DNA of 64,000 nucleotides, from the NCBI RefSeq assembly GCF_018139985.1, contig NZ_JAGSOU010000007.1, positions 111,098 through 175,097 of the forward strand. The letters run 5' to 3'. The notes under the pieces were generated by a model, which did no database searches, was not told where the DNA came from, and worked only from the letters and a program-made list of their open reading frames with translations. Source of the stretch: Actibacterium sp. MT2.3-13A. GTDB taxonomy: Bacteria > Pseudomonadota > Alphaproteobacteria > Rhodobacterales > Rhodobacteraceae. Numbering within the stretch: the stretch's first letter is position 1; each line of letters starts with the position of its first letter. Made by a program: the position numbers and the translations under genes. Positions 18,548 to 27,267 of this stretch are shown here, piece after piece.

Positions 18548-19759
18548 ATGCACGACGACATCTCAGGCAAGGTGCACTGGCACGAACCCACCACCGGCGA
18601 CCGCGCCGGTTTCGGGAAGTTCGGCCAGCCGCTCTCCGACTATGACCGGTTCATGGAGGAAGACGGCATCCCGGTGTTCCGCGGGCTCGGCCTGAGCAGC
18701 GTCAAGGATCTGGATCTCGAAGACTGGCCCCGCATGGGCGGCCGCGGCCACTACATCCAGCTGCACGGCACCGAGGGCAAATGGGGCTGCTATGTGGTCG
18801 AGGTGCCGGCGGGTGGCGCGCTGAATCCCGAAAAGCACATTTACGAGGAGATATTCCTCGTCGCCGAGGGCCGCGGCACCACCGAGGTCTGGGCCGAGGA
18901 GGGCGGCTACAAGCACAGTTTCGAATGGCAGAAGGGCTCGCTCTTTTCCATTCCGGTCAACGCCTATCACCGGATCGTCAACGCGACCAACAAGCCGGCG
19001 CTGCTGATTGCCGGAACCACGGCGCCGAACCTGATGAACCTGATCGGCAACACCGATTTCATCTTCAACGCGCCCTACCAGTTCGGCGACCGCTTCTCCA
19101 GGGCGTCGGATTTCTACAAGCCGGTCGAGGATATCGAGCCCGATCCGATCCGCGGACTGGCCATGCGAAAGACCAACCTTGTGCCCGACGTGGTGAATTG
19201 CGAGCTGCCGCTCGACAACCGCCGCTCACCGGGCTACCGGCGCGTCGAGCCCTTCATGACCGGCAACAAGTTCTACCTGTGGCTCGGCCAGCACGAAACC
19301 GGCCGCTATTCCAAGGCGCATGCCCATACCTCGGCCGCGGTTCTGATCGGCCTCAGGGGCAAGGGATACACCTATACCTGGCCGGAGGAACTGGGCGTCA
19401 ACCCCTGGAAGGACGGCAACGGCGATCAGGTACAGCGCATCGACTACGGCCAGTTCGGCATGGTCAGCGCGGCGCCGGGCGGCGCGCGCTGGTATCACCA
19501 GCATTTCAACACCTCGGCCGAGCCGTTCCGCCTGTCCGCGTGGTTCGGGCCGAACCACCCCAGCCTGGTGACCGGCACCCGGCCGGGCGACCAGCAGATC
19601 GACTATACCGCGATGGACATCACCGAGGGCGGCACCGCCATTCCCTACTGGATGGAGGACCCGTTCCTGCGGGAGGAATTCGAGGCGGCGATCGCGGCCA
19701 ATGGCGGCACCTCGCGGATGGAGCCCAGCCGGTATGAAAAGCCCGAAGGGCTGGCCTGA
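18548..19759 (+). CDS. Gentisate-dioxygenase-like bicupin, paralogue A
   Basis: This two-domain cupin is probably an iron- or other metal-dependent ring-cleaving dioxygenase; the function is inferred. The 403 residues show an N-terminal cupin (about 80-160: PEKHIYEEIFLVAEGRGTT then NAYHRIVNATN) that looks metal-poor. The C-terminal cupin (about 245-345) keeps HAHTSAAVLIGLRGKGYTYT and WYHQHFN, the HxH...H three-histidine site seen in gentisate and 1-hydroxy-2-naphthoate dioxygenases. It is about 40 residues longer than its paralogue at 39008. It lies 52 bases after tctB and three bases before the EutA-type gene, so transport, ring enzyme and ATPase are made together. Confidence 0.72.
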   Translation: MHDDISGKVHWHEPTTGDRAGFGKFGQPLSDYDRFMEEDGIPVFRGLGLSSVKDLDLEDWPRMGGRGHYIQLHGTEGKWGCYVVEVPAGGALNPEKHIYEEIFLVAEGRGTTEVWAEEGGYKHSFEWQKGSLFSIPVNAYHRIVNATNKPALLIAGTTAPNLMNLIGNTDFIFNAPYQFGDRFSRASDFYKPVEDIEPDPIRGLAMRKTNLVPDVVNCELPLDNRRSPGYRRVEPFMTGNKFYLWLGQHETGRYSKAHAHTSAAVLIGLRGKGYTYTWPEELGVNPWKDGNGDQVQRIDYGQFGMVSAAPGGARWYHQHFNTSAEPFRLSAWFGPNHPSLVTGTRPGDQQIDYTAMDITEGGTAIPYWMEDPFLREEFEAAIAANGGTSRMEPSRYEKPEGLA

Positions 19760-19762
19760 GCC

Positions 19763-21292
19763 ATGGCCGCACGCGATCTCTCCCCGGACGAAACCGGCGG
19801 ACGCATCTTCTTCTCCGGGGCTGAACGCAGCCTCGTCGAGGAGGATACGATCTCGCTGATTTCGGCGGGGGTGGATATCGGCTCCGCGACGACGCATCTG
19901 GTCCTGTCCCGGATCGAGCTGGAGCGGCTCGACACCCGTTATGTGGTCTCGGAGCGCGAGGTCCTCTACCAGTCCCCGATCCACCTGACGCCCTATGTGT
20001 CGGGCGAGGATATCAGCACCGCGGCGCTGCGGCGGATCTTCGACGGGATCTTCGAGGAGAGCGGCGTCGCGCGCGAGCAGATCGACACCGGCGCCCTGAT
20101 CCTGACCGGGGTCGCGGTGCGCCGCCGCAATGCCCGCGCGATCGCCGAAATGTTCGCCCGGGACGCGGGCAAGTTCGTGGCTGTCTCCGCCGGAGACCGG
20201 CTGGAAAGCCTGCTCGCGGCGCATGGATCGGGGGCGTTGCGGGCCTCGGAAACGGGGCGCTGCACGCTGAACATCGACATCGGCGGAGGCACCACCAAGC
20301 TGTCGCTGTGCCGCAACGGCCGGGTCGAGGGTATGTCGGTGGTTGAGGCCGGCGCGCGCCTCGTGGTCACAGATGCTGCGGGGCAGGTGGAACGGCTGGA
20401 GGATTACGGGGCGCGGTATGCGCGCGATCTTGGCCTTCCGCTGGCCCTCGGCGCCCCGCTTTCGGCCGATGCGAAACGGGCGCTGGCGGCGGCCATGGCC
20501 GACCGCATCTTCGATGCCGTCGCGGGCAGGTGCCCACCGGAATTCCTGCGCCTGACCGAGGGCAGGACCCGTTTCGATCACACCGGATTCGTCATCTCGG
20601 GCGGCGTTTCGGAATTCCTGCACCGGCGCACCAGCGCGGATTTCGGCGATCTCGGCCCCGATCTCGCCGCGGCGATCATGGAGCGCATCACGCTTTCGGG
20701 CCTGCCAGTCCTGCCGGGGGCCGAGGGCATCCGCGCGACCGTTCTCGGCGCGTCGCAGCAGACCGTGCAGATGAGCGGCAGCACGGTCTTCATCGACCCC
20801 CTCGAAAAGCTGCCCCTTCGCAACGTGGTCAATATCCGCCCCCGCTTCGACATCTCGGGCGAAGAGATAGATCCAGCCGCGGTCGCGGCTTCGGTCCGGG
20901 ACATCCGCCGGACCTTCGACCTGCTGGGCGACGCGCAGTCGCTGGCCGTCAGCATCGACTGGCAGGGATCGGCGACCTATGCGCGCCTCGACGCGCTGAG
21001 CCGCGGCATCATCGCGGGGCTCGAGGACATCTTGCACGCCGGTCACCCGCTGGTGATGTTGTGCGACAGCGATGTCGGCGGCCTGCTGGGCATGCATTGC
21101 CGCGAGAACGATCTCTGCGCGAACGCGGTGGTTTCGGTCGATGGCCTGGACCTGGCGGATTTCGATTTCGTCGATATCGGCGAGGTGCTGCACGCCACCG
21201 GCTCCGTGCCGGTCGTGGTCAAGTCGCTGGTCTTCCCCTCAGAAAACGCCCTGCCCGAAAAAGGAGACGCATGTGTCCGACGAGGAACTTGA
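19763..21292 (+). CDS. EutA-type reactivating-factor ATPase, orphan copy A
   Basis: This is an actin-fold ATPase of the EutA family. EutA in enterics restores inactive B12-dependent ethanolamine ammonia-lyase. The 509 residues (E. coli EutA is 467) show AGVDIGSATTHLVLSRIELE (phosphate-1, about 35-54), REVLYQSPIHLTPY, TGALILTGVAVRRRNARAIA, LNIDIGGGTTKLSLCRNGRV (phosphate-2, about 170-190), VISGGVSEFLHRR, IRATVLGASQQTVQMSGSTV and a C-terminal GSVPVVVKSLVFPSE. No EutB or EutC is in the window, so it must serve another enzyme, perhaps the bicupin beside it. Its 3' end overlaps the next tctB by 20 bases. Confidence 0.85.
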   Translation: MAARDLSPDETGGRIFFSGAERSLVEEDTISLISAGVDIGSATTHLVLSRIELERLDTRYVVSEREVLYQSPIHLTPYVSGEDISTAALRRIFDGIFEESGVAREQIDTGALILTGVAVRRRNARAIAEMFARDAGKFVAVSAGDRLESLLAAHGSGALRASETGRCTLNIDIGGGTTKLSLCRNGRVEGMSVVEAGARLVVTDAAGQVERLEDYGARYARDLGLPLALGAPLSADAKRALAAAMADRIFDAVAGRCPPEFLRLTEGRTRFDHTGFVISGGVSEFLHRRTSADFGDLGPDLAAAIMERITLSGLPVLPGAEGIRATVLGASQQTVQMSGSTVFIDPLEKLPLRNVVNIRPRFDISGEEIDPAAVAASVRDIRRTFDLLGDAQSLAVSIDWQGSATYARLDALSRGIIAGLEDILHAGHPLVMLCDSDVGGLLGMHCRENDLCANAVVSVDGLDLADFDFVDIGEVLHATGSVPVVVKSLVFPSENALPEKGDACVRRGT

Positions 21293-21794
21293 GAACGAAA
21301 TCCCCTGGTCGGTGCGCTCCTTCATCGCGCCGCTGGTGTTGCTGGTCTTCGCCATCGCCATCCTGGCGCTGTCGCATGACTACAGCGAAAGCGCGCGCCG
21401 CATGCCGCGGCTCGTCGCGGGGACGCTGACGGTGCTGGCGCTGCTCGATCTCTACGGGCGTTCGTCCCTGCCGGGACACCGGCAACTCAACAGTTTCATG
21501 GGCAGCGGGTTCGAACACCGCGAGATGCGCTATCGCCCGCCGCTTGGAAAGGAGCTGGTGGTGCTGGGCTGGGTGCTCGCGGCCTTCGCCGCCATCGCCC
21601 TGATCGGGATCCTGATCGCGCTGCCGCTGTTCTGCCTGAGCTACGTTCTGCTTCAGGCCCGCCGGCCGGTGTTCGAGGCCGTGCTCGTGGCGTCGATCGT
21701 GCTGATCTTCCAATTCGTCGTTTTTGAACTGGTCCTCGATTACGAGCTCTATCGCGGGCTGCTGTTCTCAAAAGGTGGCCTGTCCCAATGGTAG
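21273..21794 (+). CDS. tctB: TTT transporter small permease (TctB), second copy
   Basis: The 173 residues start at a GTG (VSDEELENEIPWSVRSFIAP) with AAGGAG eight bases upstream, inside the end of the EutA-type gene. Four hydrophobic helices are seen and the C terminus carries LDYELYRGLLFSKGG, matching the ELYRGL pattern of the first TctB. Unlike the usual order, it precedes its tctC and tctA. Confidence 0.83.
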   Translation: MSDEELENEIPWSVRSFIAPLVLLVFAIAILALSHDYSESARRMPRLVAGTLTVLALLDLYGRSSLPGHRQLNSFMGSGFEHREMRYRPPLGKELVVLGWVLAAFAAIALIGILIALPLFCLSYVLLQARRPVFEAVLVASIVLIFQFVVFELVLDYELYRGLLFSKGGLSQW

Positions 21795-21829
21795 GCCGCG
21801 CAATTACTCAAACAGGGAGGGAAGAAACA

Positions 21830-22783
21830 ATGAAAACGAAATATCTCGGGGGGGTGCTGGCCGCAGCCACATTGCTGTGTGGCCCGGCCATCGCCGCGGA
21901 CAAGGGCTATCCGCTGGATGACGACATCACCTTCATCGTGCCTTACAGCGCGGGAGGCGGCTTTGACACCATTGTCCGCACCCTGTCGCCGGCCCTCGAA
22001 GAGGCCATGGGCGCCACCGTGGTGCCCGAGAACCTGCCCGGGGCCTCCGGCACGCGCGGCGGCCAGGCGGTCTATCGCGCGGACCCGGACGGCTACACGA
22101 TCGGGATTTTCAACATCCCCGGCCTGACCGTGTCCGAGGCCCTCGGCCGCGACATCGGCTTCAACCTGGGTGAGATCACCTGGATCGCCAACATCGCCGA
22201 GGAAAAATACGCCATCGCGGTCAAGGCGGATTCCCCGATACAGTCGCTCAAGGATCTGTGCGACCTGGGCCGCCCGATCAAGCTGTCGGATACCGGCAAG
22301 GATTCGACCTCGTCGATCACCTCGGTCCTGGCCTTCGACATGATCGGCTGCCCGATCTCGAACATCACCGGCTATGGCGGGTCGAACGACACGATGATCG
22401 CCGTGATGCGCGGCGAGGTCGATGCGACGCTCAAGCCGGTCTCGTCGCTGAGCAAATACACCAAGTCGGGCGATCTGCGGTTCATCGTCACGATCTCCGA
22501 CGTGACCCTCGTCGAGGGCGTGCCGACCACCACCGAACTGGGCTACCCGGAACTGGCCAAATTCGGCATCAGCCGCGTCGTCGGCGCGCCGCCGAACATG
22601 CCTGCCGAGATCGTCGAAAAGCTGGCCGCGGGCTTCGAGGCCACGCTGAAGGCGGACAGCGTGCGCGAGTGGGCCGCAGGCACCAGCACGACGCTGCGTT
22701 ACATGAGCCCGGCCGAAACCACGGCGATGATGGACGAGCTGTCGCAGTTCTACACCGGCTACAAGGATCTGCTTGCGCAGTGA
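21830..22783 (+). CDS. tctC: TTT transporter solute receptor (TctC/Bug), second copy
   Basis: The 317 residues have a signal peptide (MKTKYLGGVLAAATLLCGPA, cleavage near AIAAD) and the receptor strand ITFIVPYSAGGGFDTIVRTL. VVPENLPGASGTRGGQAVYR follows. GGGAGGGAAG precedes the ATG. It is diverged from the receptor at 15319, suggesting a different but related ligand. It probably works with the TctB at 21273 and TctA at 22851. Confidence 0.92.
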   Translation: MKTKYLGGVLAAATLLCGPAIAADKGYPLDDDITFIVPYSAGGGFDTIVRTLSPALEEAMGATVVPENLPGASGTRGGQAVYRADPDGYTIGIFNIPGLTVSEALGRDIGFNLGEITWIANIAEEKYAIAVKADSPIQSLKDLCDLGRPIKLSDTGKDSTSSITSVLAFDMIGCPISNITGYGGSNDTMIAVMRGEVDATLKPVSSLSKYTKSGDLRFIVTISDVTLVEGVPTTTELGYPELAKFGISRVVGAPPNMPAEIVEKLAAGFEATLKADSVREWAAGTSTTLRYMSPAETTAMMDELSQFYTGYKDLLAQ

Positions 22784-22850
22784 CGCGGCCAACACCGGTC
22801 CCGCCCGTTCATTGCGGGTGGGGCCGCTTCGAATGACGAGGGGAAGCTTG

Positions 22851-24365
22851 ATGGGCTTTGACGCGCTACTGGATGCTCTTCTGCAGGTTCTGGGGTCGGC
22901 CGGATCGCTCTATCTTCTGGGGGGCGTGGTGTTGGGCCTGCTCTTCGGGGTGATCCCCGGGCTGGGGGGGACGACCGCCCTCGCCCTGCTAATCCCCGTC
23001 ACCTATTCGCTGGAGCCGATCGAGGCGATGTATCTGGCCGGCGGCGTGATGGGGGCGACGTCCTTCGGCGGCTCGATCACCGCGATCCTGCTGAACACGC
23101 CCGGCACGGCGCCCAACGCGGCGACGACCTTCGACGGCTATCCGCTGGCGCGCCAGGGGCGCGCGGGCCTGGCGATCGGTGCGGCGGCGGCGGCGTCGTC
23201 CCTGGGCGGGCTGATCGGGCTGATCACCCTGATCCTGTTCATCCCGATCGCAAAGCAGATCGTTCTGAGCTTCGGGCCGGCCGAGTTCTTCCTGCTCACG
23301 ATTCTGGGCCTGACGGCCATCGCGGTGTCGGTGCGCGGCAAGCTGCTGCGCGGCCTGATCGCCGGCTGCGTCGGGCTGCTCTTCGCCTTCGTGGGCTCGG
23401 ACGCCATCAGCGGCGATTTGCGCTTCACCGGCGGCATCGACTACCTGTGGGACGGCATCCCGCTGGTGCCGACCCTGACCGGCATGTTCGCGATCAGCCA
23501 GATGATCGAGCTCGCGCTGAAGGGCGGCTCGGTCGCCGGCGCCGCCACGCAGGCGAGCAAGAAGCAGATGCAGATCTCGGGCGTCGGGGAGGGCGTGCTG
23601 TCGGTCTTCCGCCACTGGGATGTTCTGCTACGCGGGTCGATCATCGGGACGATCATCGGTGCGATTCCGGGGCTGGGCGGCACCGTCGCCTCGTTTCTCG
23701 CTTACAGTTCCACCGCGCAGACGGACCGCGACCCCGAAAGCTTCGGCAAGGGCAACATCCGCGGCGTCATCGCACCGGAATCGGCCAACAACGCCAAGGA
23801 CGGCGGCTCGTTGATCCCCACCGTCGCCTTCGGTATCCCGGGCAGCGCGGAAACCGCGCTGTTCCTGGGGATCCTCGTGCTGCACGGGATCGACCCCGGC
23901 CCGGCGATCCTGCTGTATAACGAACGCGAGATCTACGGCCTGATCGTCGCCCTCACCGCGGCAGCCATTGGCGCCTCGCTGATCGGCCTCGCGCTGTCGC
24001 GCTGGCTGGTCCTGATCACCCGGATCGACGCGGGGATCGTCGTTCCCGTGGTGATCGCGCTGTCGCTGACTGGCGTCTATGTTTTGGACGGGCGGATGGC
24101 CGACGTTCTGCTGACGATCATCATGGGCGTGCTGGGATACCTGATGATCCGCTTCGACTATCCCCGCCTGACGCTGGTGATCGCGCTGGTGCTCGGCGAC
24201 ACGGCGGAACGTTCGTTCCACCAGGTGCAGCTGATTTCGGACGGGCATGCCCTGGACTTCATGATGGGGCGGCCGGTTGCGGTGGTGCTGTTGGGCGCGA
24301 CCGTGTTCACCTTCTTCCTGCCGATCATGCGCAAGCTCCGCCTGCGCAGGGGCAGTCGGGCCTGA
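22851..24365 (+). CDS. tctA: TTT transporter large permease (TctA), second copy
   Basis: This 504-residue multi-helix permease carries the duplicated TctA signature: GVIPGLGGTTALALLIPVTY (about 30-50) and GAIPGLGGTVASFLAYSSTA (about 275-295), with GVIAPESANNAKDGGSLIPT and FGIPGSAETALFLG. The start at 22851 follows GAGGGGAAG. It is the last gene of the long operon starting at 15319; a hairpin at 24376 follows. Confidence 0.95.
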   Translation: MGFDALLDALLQVLGSAGSLYLLGGVVLGLLFGVIPGLGGTTALALLIPVTYSLEPIEAMYLAGGVMGATSFGGSITAILLNTPGTAPNAATTFDGYPLARQGRAGLAIGAAAAASSLGGLIGLITLILFIPIAKQIVLSFGPAEFFLLTILGLTAIAVSVRGKLLRGLIAGCVGLLFAFVGSDAISGDLRFTGGIDYLWDGIPLVPTLTGMFAISQMIELALKGGSVAGAATQASKKQMQISGVGEGVLSVFRHWDVLLRGSIIGTIIGAIPGLGGTVASFLAYSSTAQTDRDPESFGKGNIRGVIAPESANNAKDGGSLIPTVAFGIPGSAETALFLGILVLHGIDPGPAILLYNEREIYGLIVALTAAAIGASLIGLALSRWLVLITRIDAGIVVPVVIALSLTGVYVLDGRMADVLLTIIMGVLGYLMIRFDYPRLTLVIALVLGDTAERSFHQVQLISDGHALDFMMGRPVAVVLLGATVFTFFLPIMRKLRLRRGSRA

Positions 24366-24375
24366 AACGAGAAAA

Positions 24376-24398
24376 GCTGCCGGCCCGGGGCCGGCAGC
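24376..24398. terminator. Hairpin terminator between convergent tctA and Rieske ferredoxin genes
   Basis: The 10-base arms GCTGCCGGCC and GGCCGGCAGC enclose CGG. On the minus strand the stem is followed by TTTTCTCG, so it best serves the ferredoxin gene. On the plus strand it is a stem without a T run. Confidence 0.65.
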
Positions 24399-24423
24399 GT
24401 CTCGATGGCGTATCGTCCGGAAA

Positions 24424-24744
24424 TCAGGAGGGGTCGATTACGACCATCGTGTCATCCGGTATCACCCTGTAGGTCTTCAGCTCCATGATGCAGGGAGGAG
24501 CCGTCACCTTGCCGTCCCGGATGTCGAAGCGGCCGTTGTGGAAGTCGCATTCGATCTCATGCCCGTCCAGATAGCCTTCGGACAGCGAGCCCGGGCCGTG
24601 GGTGCAGACGTCGTCGGTGACGTAGAATTCGCCCTCGACATGGTAGACCGCGAGTTCGAGGTCCCCGGCCTCGACCTTGATGGCAGTGCCCTCCGCGACG
24701 TCGCCTTTCGCGCAAAGGGTGAGTGTCTTGACGTTCAAATCCAT
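24424..24744 (-). CDS. Rieske-type ferredoxin
   Basis: This small [2Fe-2S] protein would carry electrons to a Rieske oxygenase. The 106 residues have the Rieske ligands Cys47-x-His49 (CTHGPGSLSEG) and Cys66-x2-His69 (CDFHNGRFD), the usual spacing, and no signal peptide. It matches NagAb/BphF-type ferredoxins in size. It stands alone on the minus strand, 12-16 kb from the reductase (36698) and oxygenase (40259), but a candidate IclR-type site lies at 24788-24804. It most likely completes a three-component system with those two. Confidence 0.9.
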   Translation of the reverse strand: MDLNVKTLTLCAKGDVAEGTAIKVEAGDLELAVYHVEGEFYVTDDVCTHGPGSLSEGYLDGHEIECDFHNGRFDIRDGKVTAPPCIMELKTYRVIPDDTMVVIDPS

Positions 24745-24754
24745 TGAGCCCTCC

Positions 24755-24804
24755 GGTTCCGTGTTTGCCGGAAATTATCGGAACCGTATTCCGTATGCAA
24801 GAAA
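24755..24804 (-). promoter_or_regulatory. IclR-type site and inverted repeat upstream of Rieske ferredoxin
   Basis: On the minus strand TTTCTTGCATACGGAAT (24804-24788) fits the first two operator blocks, and GGTTCCG follows close to where the third block GGTCC is expected. GGTTCCG (24755-24761) and CGGAACC (24779-24785) also form a 7-base inverted repeat in the leader of the ferredoxin gene. Confidence 0.5.
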
Positions 24805-24928
24805 GCATCCGCAAATATCTGGTGGATTCTCCATCCATAATGTTTCAAATATTTGCAGGGATAGAATATAAACCCTTGGAATTATGACCCTGTCGAAGCG
24901 ACCGGGTGATCTGGGGAAATGGCACTCT

Positions 24929-24951
24929 GTTCTGGTATGCGATATAGGAAC
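24929..24951 (+). promoter_or_regulatory. Candidate IclR-type site before small-cupin pair A
   Basis: GTTC-N14-GGAAC (GTTCTGGTAT then GCGATATAGGAAC) lies 47 bases before the cupin start at 24998. It keeps the outer GTTC and GGAAC blocks but not the exact spacing of the main sites. A separate inverted repeat GCAAATAT/ATATTTGC is at 24811-24818 and 24849-24856. Confidence 0.4.
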
Positions 24952-24997
24952 GTGAAATCCCGCGGTGCGCCAAGGGTTCCGAACCAGGAGGAGCGAT

Positions 24998-25591
24998 ATG
25001 TGTGACGACCACGACAGCGCCGAAGAGGCGCAGCCGGCGGGCTATTACCACAGCCAGAAGGACCGCATCTTCGTGCGTGCCGTTCAAGGCGAATACAATC
25101 TGACCGAAGAGCTGAAGCGCCTTCGCGCGATGCCTCGGGTCAGAAAGGCGCGCGATATCAAGTTCGTGGACGGCCCGCAGGCCTATTCGCGCCATTATGT
25201 CGAGCCCAAGGACGGCATCAGCCAGCTGTTCCACATCCACCTCGAGGAATACGGCCCCGGCGGCAAGTCGCAGAAGCACGGCCATGTCAACGAGGCGGCG
25301 TTCTACATCCTCGACGGCGAGGGGTACGAGATCCACGATGGCATCCGCTACGACTGGAAGGCCGGCGACGTGGCGATTGTGCACAACAACTGCGTGCACC
25401 AGCATTTCAACGCCTCCGACACCAGGCCCGCTCGCGCCCTCGTTCTCAAGACCAAGCCGATGTTCGTCTTCATGAACATGCTGTTCCAGAAGACCGTCGA
25501 GCCGCGGCAGACCGAGCCCGCGCCGGGGGGCGAGGAATTCGTGGTCCGCGAGGAAGAGGACGACTTCAACCATCCGCACGGGGGGTACTGA
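24998..25591 (+). CDS. Small cupin, pair A subunit 1
   Basis: This 197-residue single-domain cupin has its metal site in KHGHVNEAAFYILDGEGYEI (about 101-120) and CVHQHFNASD (about 132-141), an HxH...H arrangement; the neighbouring HIHLEEYGPGG adds another His pair. It is related to the cupin at 48985-49566: both begin with a charged R(I/T)FVRA(V/L)-type block and share DWxAGD and VHQHxN. Strong AGGAGGAG precedes the ATG. It is followed after two bases by the second cupin, so the two probably form a hetero-oligomer. Function unknown; ring cleavage or binding of a hydroxylated aromatic acid is inferred. Confidence 0.72.
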   Translation: MCDDHDSAEEAQPAGYYHSQKDRIFVRAVQGEYNLTEELKRLRAMPRVRKARDIKFVDGPQAYSRHYVEPKDGISQLFHIHLEEYGPGGKSQKHGHVNEAAFYILDGEGYEIHDGIRYDWKAGDVAIVHNNCVHQHFNASDTRPARALVLKTKPMFVFMNMLFQKTVEPRQTEPAPGGEEFVVREEEDDFNHPHGGY

Positions 25592-25593
25592 GC

Positions 25594-26196
25594 ATGGCCT
25601 GGGATGAAGCCAAGACCTGGATCGCCGGCGACGAGACCCGGAACCTCTACCAGAAGCTGCTGGACGACGCCGAGGCCGCGCCCGCGCGCAACGCCCAGCG
25701 AAAGAAGGTCGTCCACCCCGAGGAGATGCCGTGGGAGATGTCGCGCCAGGGCCTGCTCAAGCACCTCATCAACGAGGACATGAATACCCGGATGGAGACG
25801 GTCGATGCCTACATGCAGATCATCCCGCCGGGGTCGCGCTCGGGCAAGCACCGCCACCTCGCCGAGGAATGCATCTATGTGCTCGAGGGGCGCGGCTACG
25901 ATCTGCACCAGGATTGCGACGTGGAGATCACCGACGGCTACCACTGGAAGCCGCAGGATGAGATCCAGCGCTTCGACTACGAGGCTGGCGATATCATCTA
26001 TGTGCCGCCCAACACGATCCACCAGCATTTCAACGCCGATCCCGACCGGCCCTTGCGGCTGATCTCGTCGATCAACCGGATCTTCAAGCAATGCGGCCTC
26101 AACGACCTGGAGCAGATCGAGGATGCGCCGGAATACGATCCCGACGTGACCCTCTGCGCGACCGAGATCCGCAGGTTCCTGATCCGCCAGGGCTGA
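25594..26196 (+). CDS. Small cupin, pair A subunit 2
   Basis: This 200-residue cupin has motif 1 as GKHRHLAEECIYVLEGRGYD (about 84-103) and motif 2 as PPNTIHQHFNADPD (about 141-154), giving a likely HxH...E...H metal site. An N-terminal helical region with MPWEMSRQGLLKHLINEDMN is shared with the cupin at 48372-48956 (MERTADGLIKHIINERMDTK), showing that the two pairs arose by duplication of a pair. It starts three bases after the stop of the first cupin. Confidence 0.72.
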   Translation: MAWDEAKTWIAGDETRNLYQKLLDDAEAAPARNAQRKKVVHPEEMPWEMSRQGLLKHLINEDMNTRMETVDAYMQIIPPGSRSGKHRHLAEECIYVLEGRGYDLHQDCDVEITDGYHWKPQDEIQRFDYEAGDIIYVPPNTIHQHFNADPDRPLRLISSINRIFKQCGLNDLEQIEDAPEYDPDVTLCATEIRRFLIRQG

Positions 26197-26238
26197 GGTG
26201 GCCGGGCCCATAACCGAAACCGCATGATCGGAACATCC

Positions 26239-27210
26239 ATGCTGGGCGCAATCCTTGCCTTTGCCTCGGCCGGCTTCTTCGGCCTGAACAACGCGACCGT
26301 CCGGCGGGGTGTTCTGAAATCCACGGCGCTTCACGGCATGGCGATCACCGTGCCGGCGGGCATCCCGCTGTTCATGGTGTTCGCCGCCCTGTTCGGCAGC
26401 TACGCGGCCATGGCGAAATGGCCCCTTGCGGCCTGGGGCTGGATGGTCGGCGCGGGAATCGTGCATTTCGTGCTGGGCCGGTTCGGAAATTACCGCGCGA
26501 CGCAGGCGCTTGGCGCCACCCTGTCGACGCCGATCCAGCAGCTCAGCATTCTTGTTTCGCTGGCGCTGGCCTCGGCATTCCTGGGCGAAAGCGTCAATCT
26601 CGTCAACGGGCTGGGCATCCTGATCATCCTGCTGGGGCCGGCGGTGGTGATGCGGCGCCGGAACTCGGCCAAGGGCCTTCCCGAGGGCTTCGTCCCCGAA
26701 TACGGGCCCGGTCTGTTCTGGGGGTTCATCTGCGCGCTGGGCTATGGCGCGAGCCCGCTGATGATCGTGCTGGGGCTGGGGCAGACGCGCAGCCTGGCCG
26801 ACAGCGTGGGCGGGGTCCTGGTGTCCTATGTCGCGGCGGCGGTGGTGGTCGCGGTTCTGATCGCGTTCAGCGGCGGCCGGCGCTACATGCGGTCGCTCGA
26901 CCGCGGATCGGTGGGCTGGTTCGCGGCCTCTGCCGCCTTCGTGGCGCTGTCGCAGTTCTTTCGCTACATGGCGCTGGCGCTGGCGCCGGTGTCGGTGGTC
27001 GTCCCGATCCAGAGGCTGTCCGTCGTGTTCCGCATCATCTTCAACGCCATGTTGAACCGGCAGCACGAGGTGCTGGACCGCGGCGTGATCGCCGCGATCC
27101 TGATGTCGGTCCTGGGGGCGATCGCGCTGACGGCGGATACGCGCGCGCTGCTCGATCTGCTGGGGTTCGGCCCCGATGCAATCCGCGTTTTGTCGCGCAA
27201 GCTTTACTAG
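26239..27210 (+). CDS. EamA/DMT superfamily permease, second copy
   Basis: This is a ten-helix permease starting MLGAILAFASAGFFGLNNAT with GGAAC six bases upstream; a start at 26224 would add five residues. It shares order and motifs with the DMT gene at 14193 (VLGRFGNYRATQALGATLST against VLGRTLLFSSVRQLG). It follows the cupin pair by 42 bases and precedes a LysR gene, so it probably moves a pathway acid or its product. Confidence 0.82.
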   Translation: MLGAILAFASAGFFGLNNATVRRGVLKSTALHGMAITVPAGIPLFMVFAALFGSYAAMAKWPLAAWGWMVGAGIVHFVLGRFGNYRATQALGATLSTPIQQLSILVSLALASAFLGESVNLVNGLGILIILLGPAVVMRRRNSAKGLPEGFVPEYGPGLFWGFICALGYGASPLMIVLGLGQTRSLADSVGGVLVSYVAAAVVVAVLIAFSGGRRYMRSLDRGSVGWFAASAAFVALSQFFRYMALALAPVSVVVPIQRLSVVFRIIFNAMLNRQHEVLDRGVIAAILMSVLGAIALTADTRALLDLLGFGPDAIRVLSRKLY

Positions 27211-27267
27211 AGCCTGTTGGCCGGCCGCGAATGACTGTTGTCAGAACGGTGCAAATTACCCATTCTC

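Noticed and set aside
19226..21193. Antisense frame of 655 codons over the bicupin and EutA-type gene
   Set aside because: The plus-strand genes have clear families; the antisense product has the same Arg/His/Asp-rich bias as other shadow frames.
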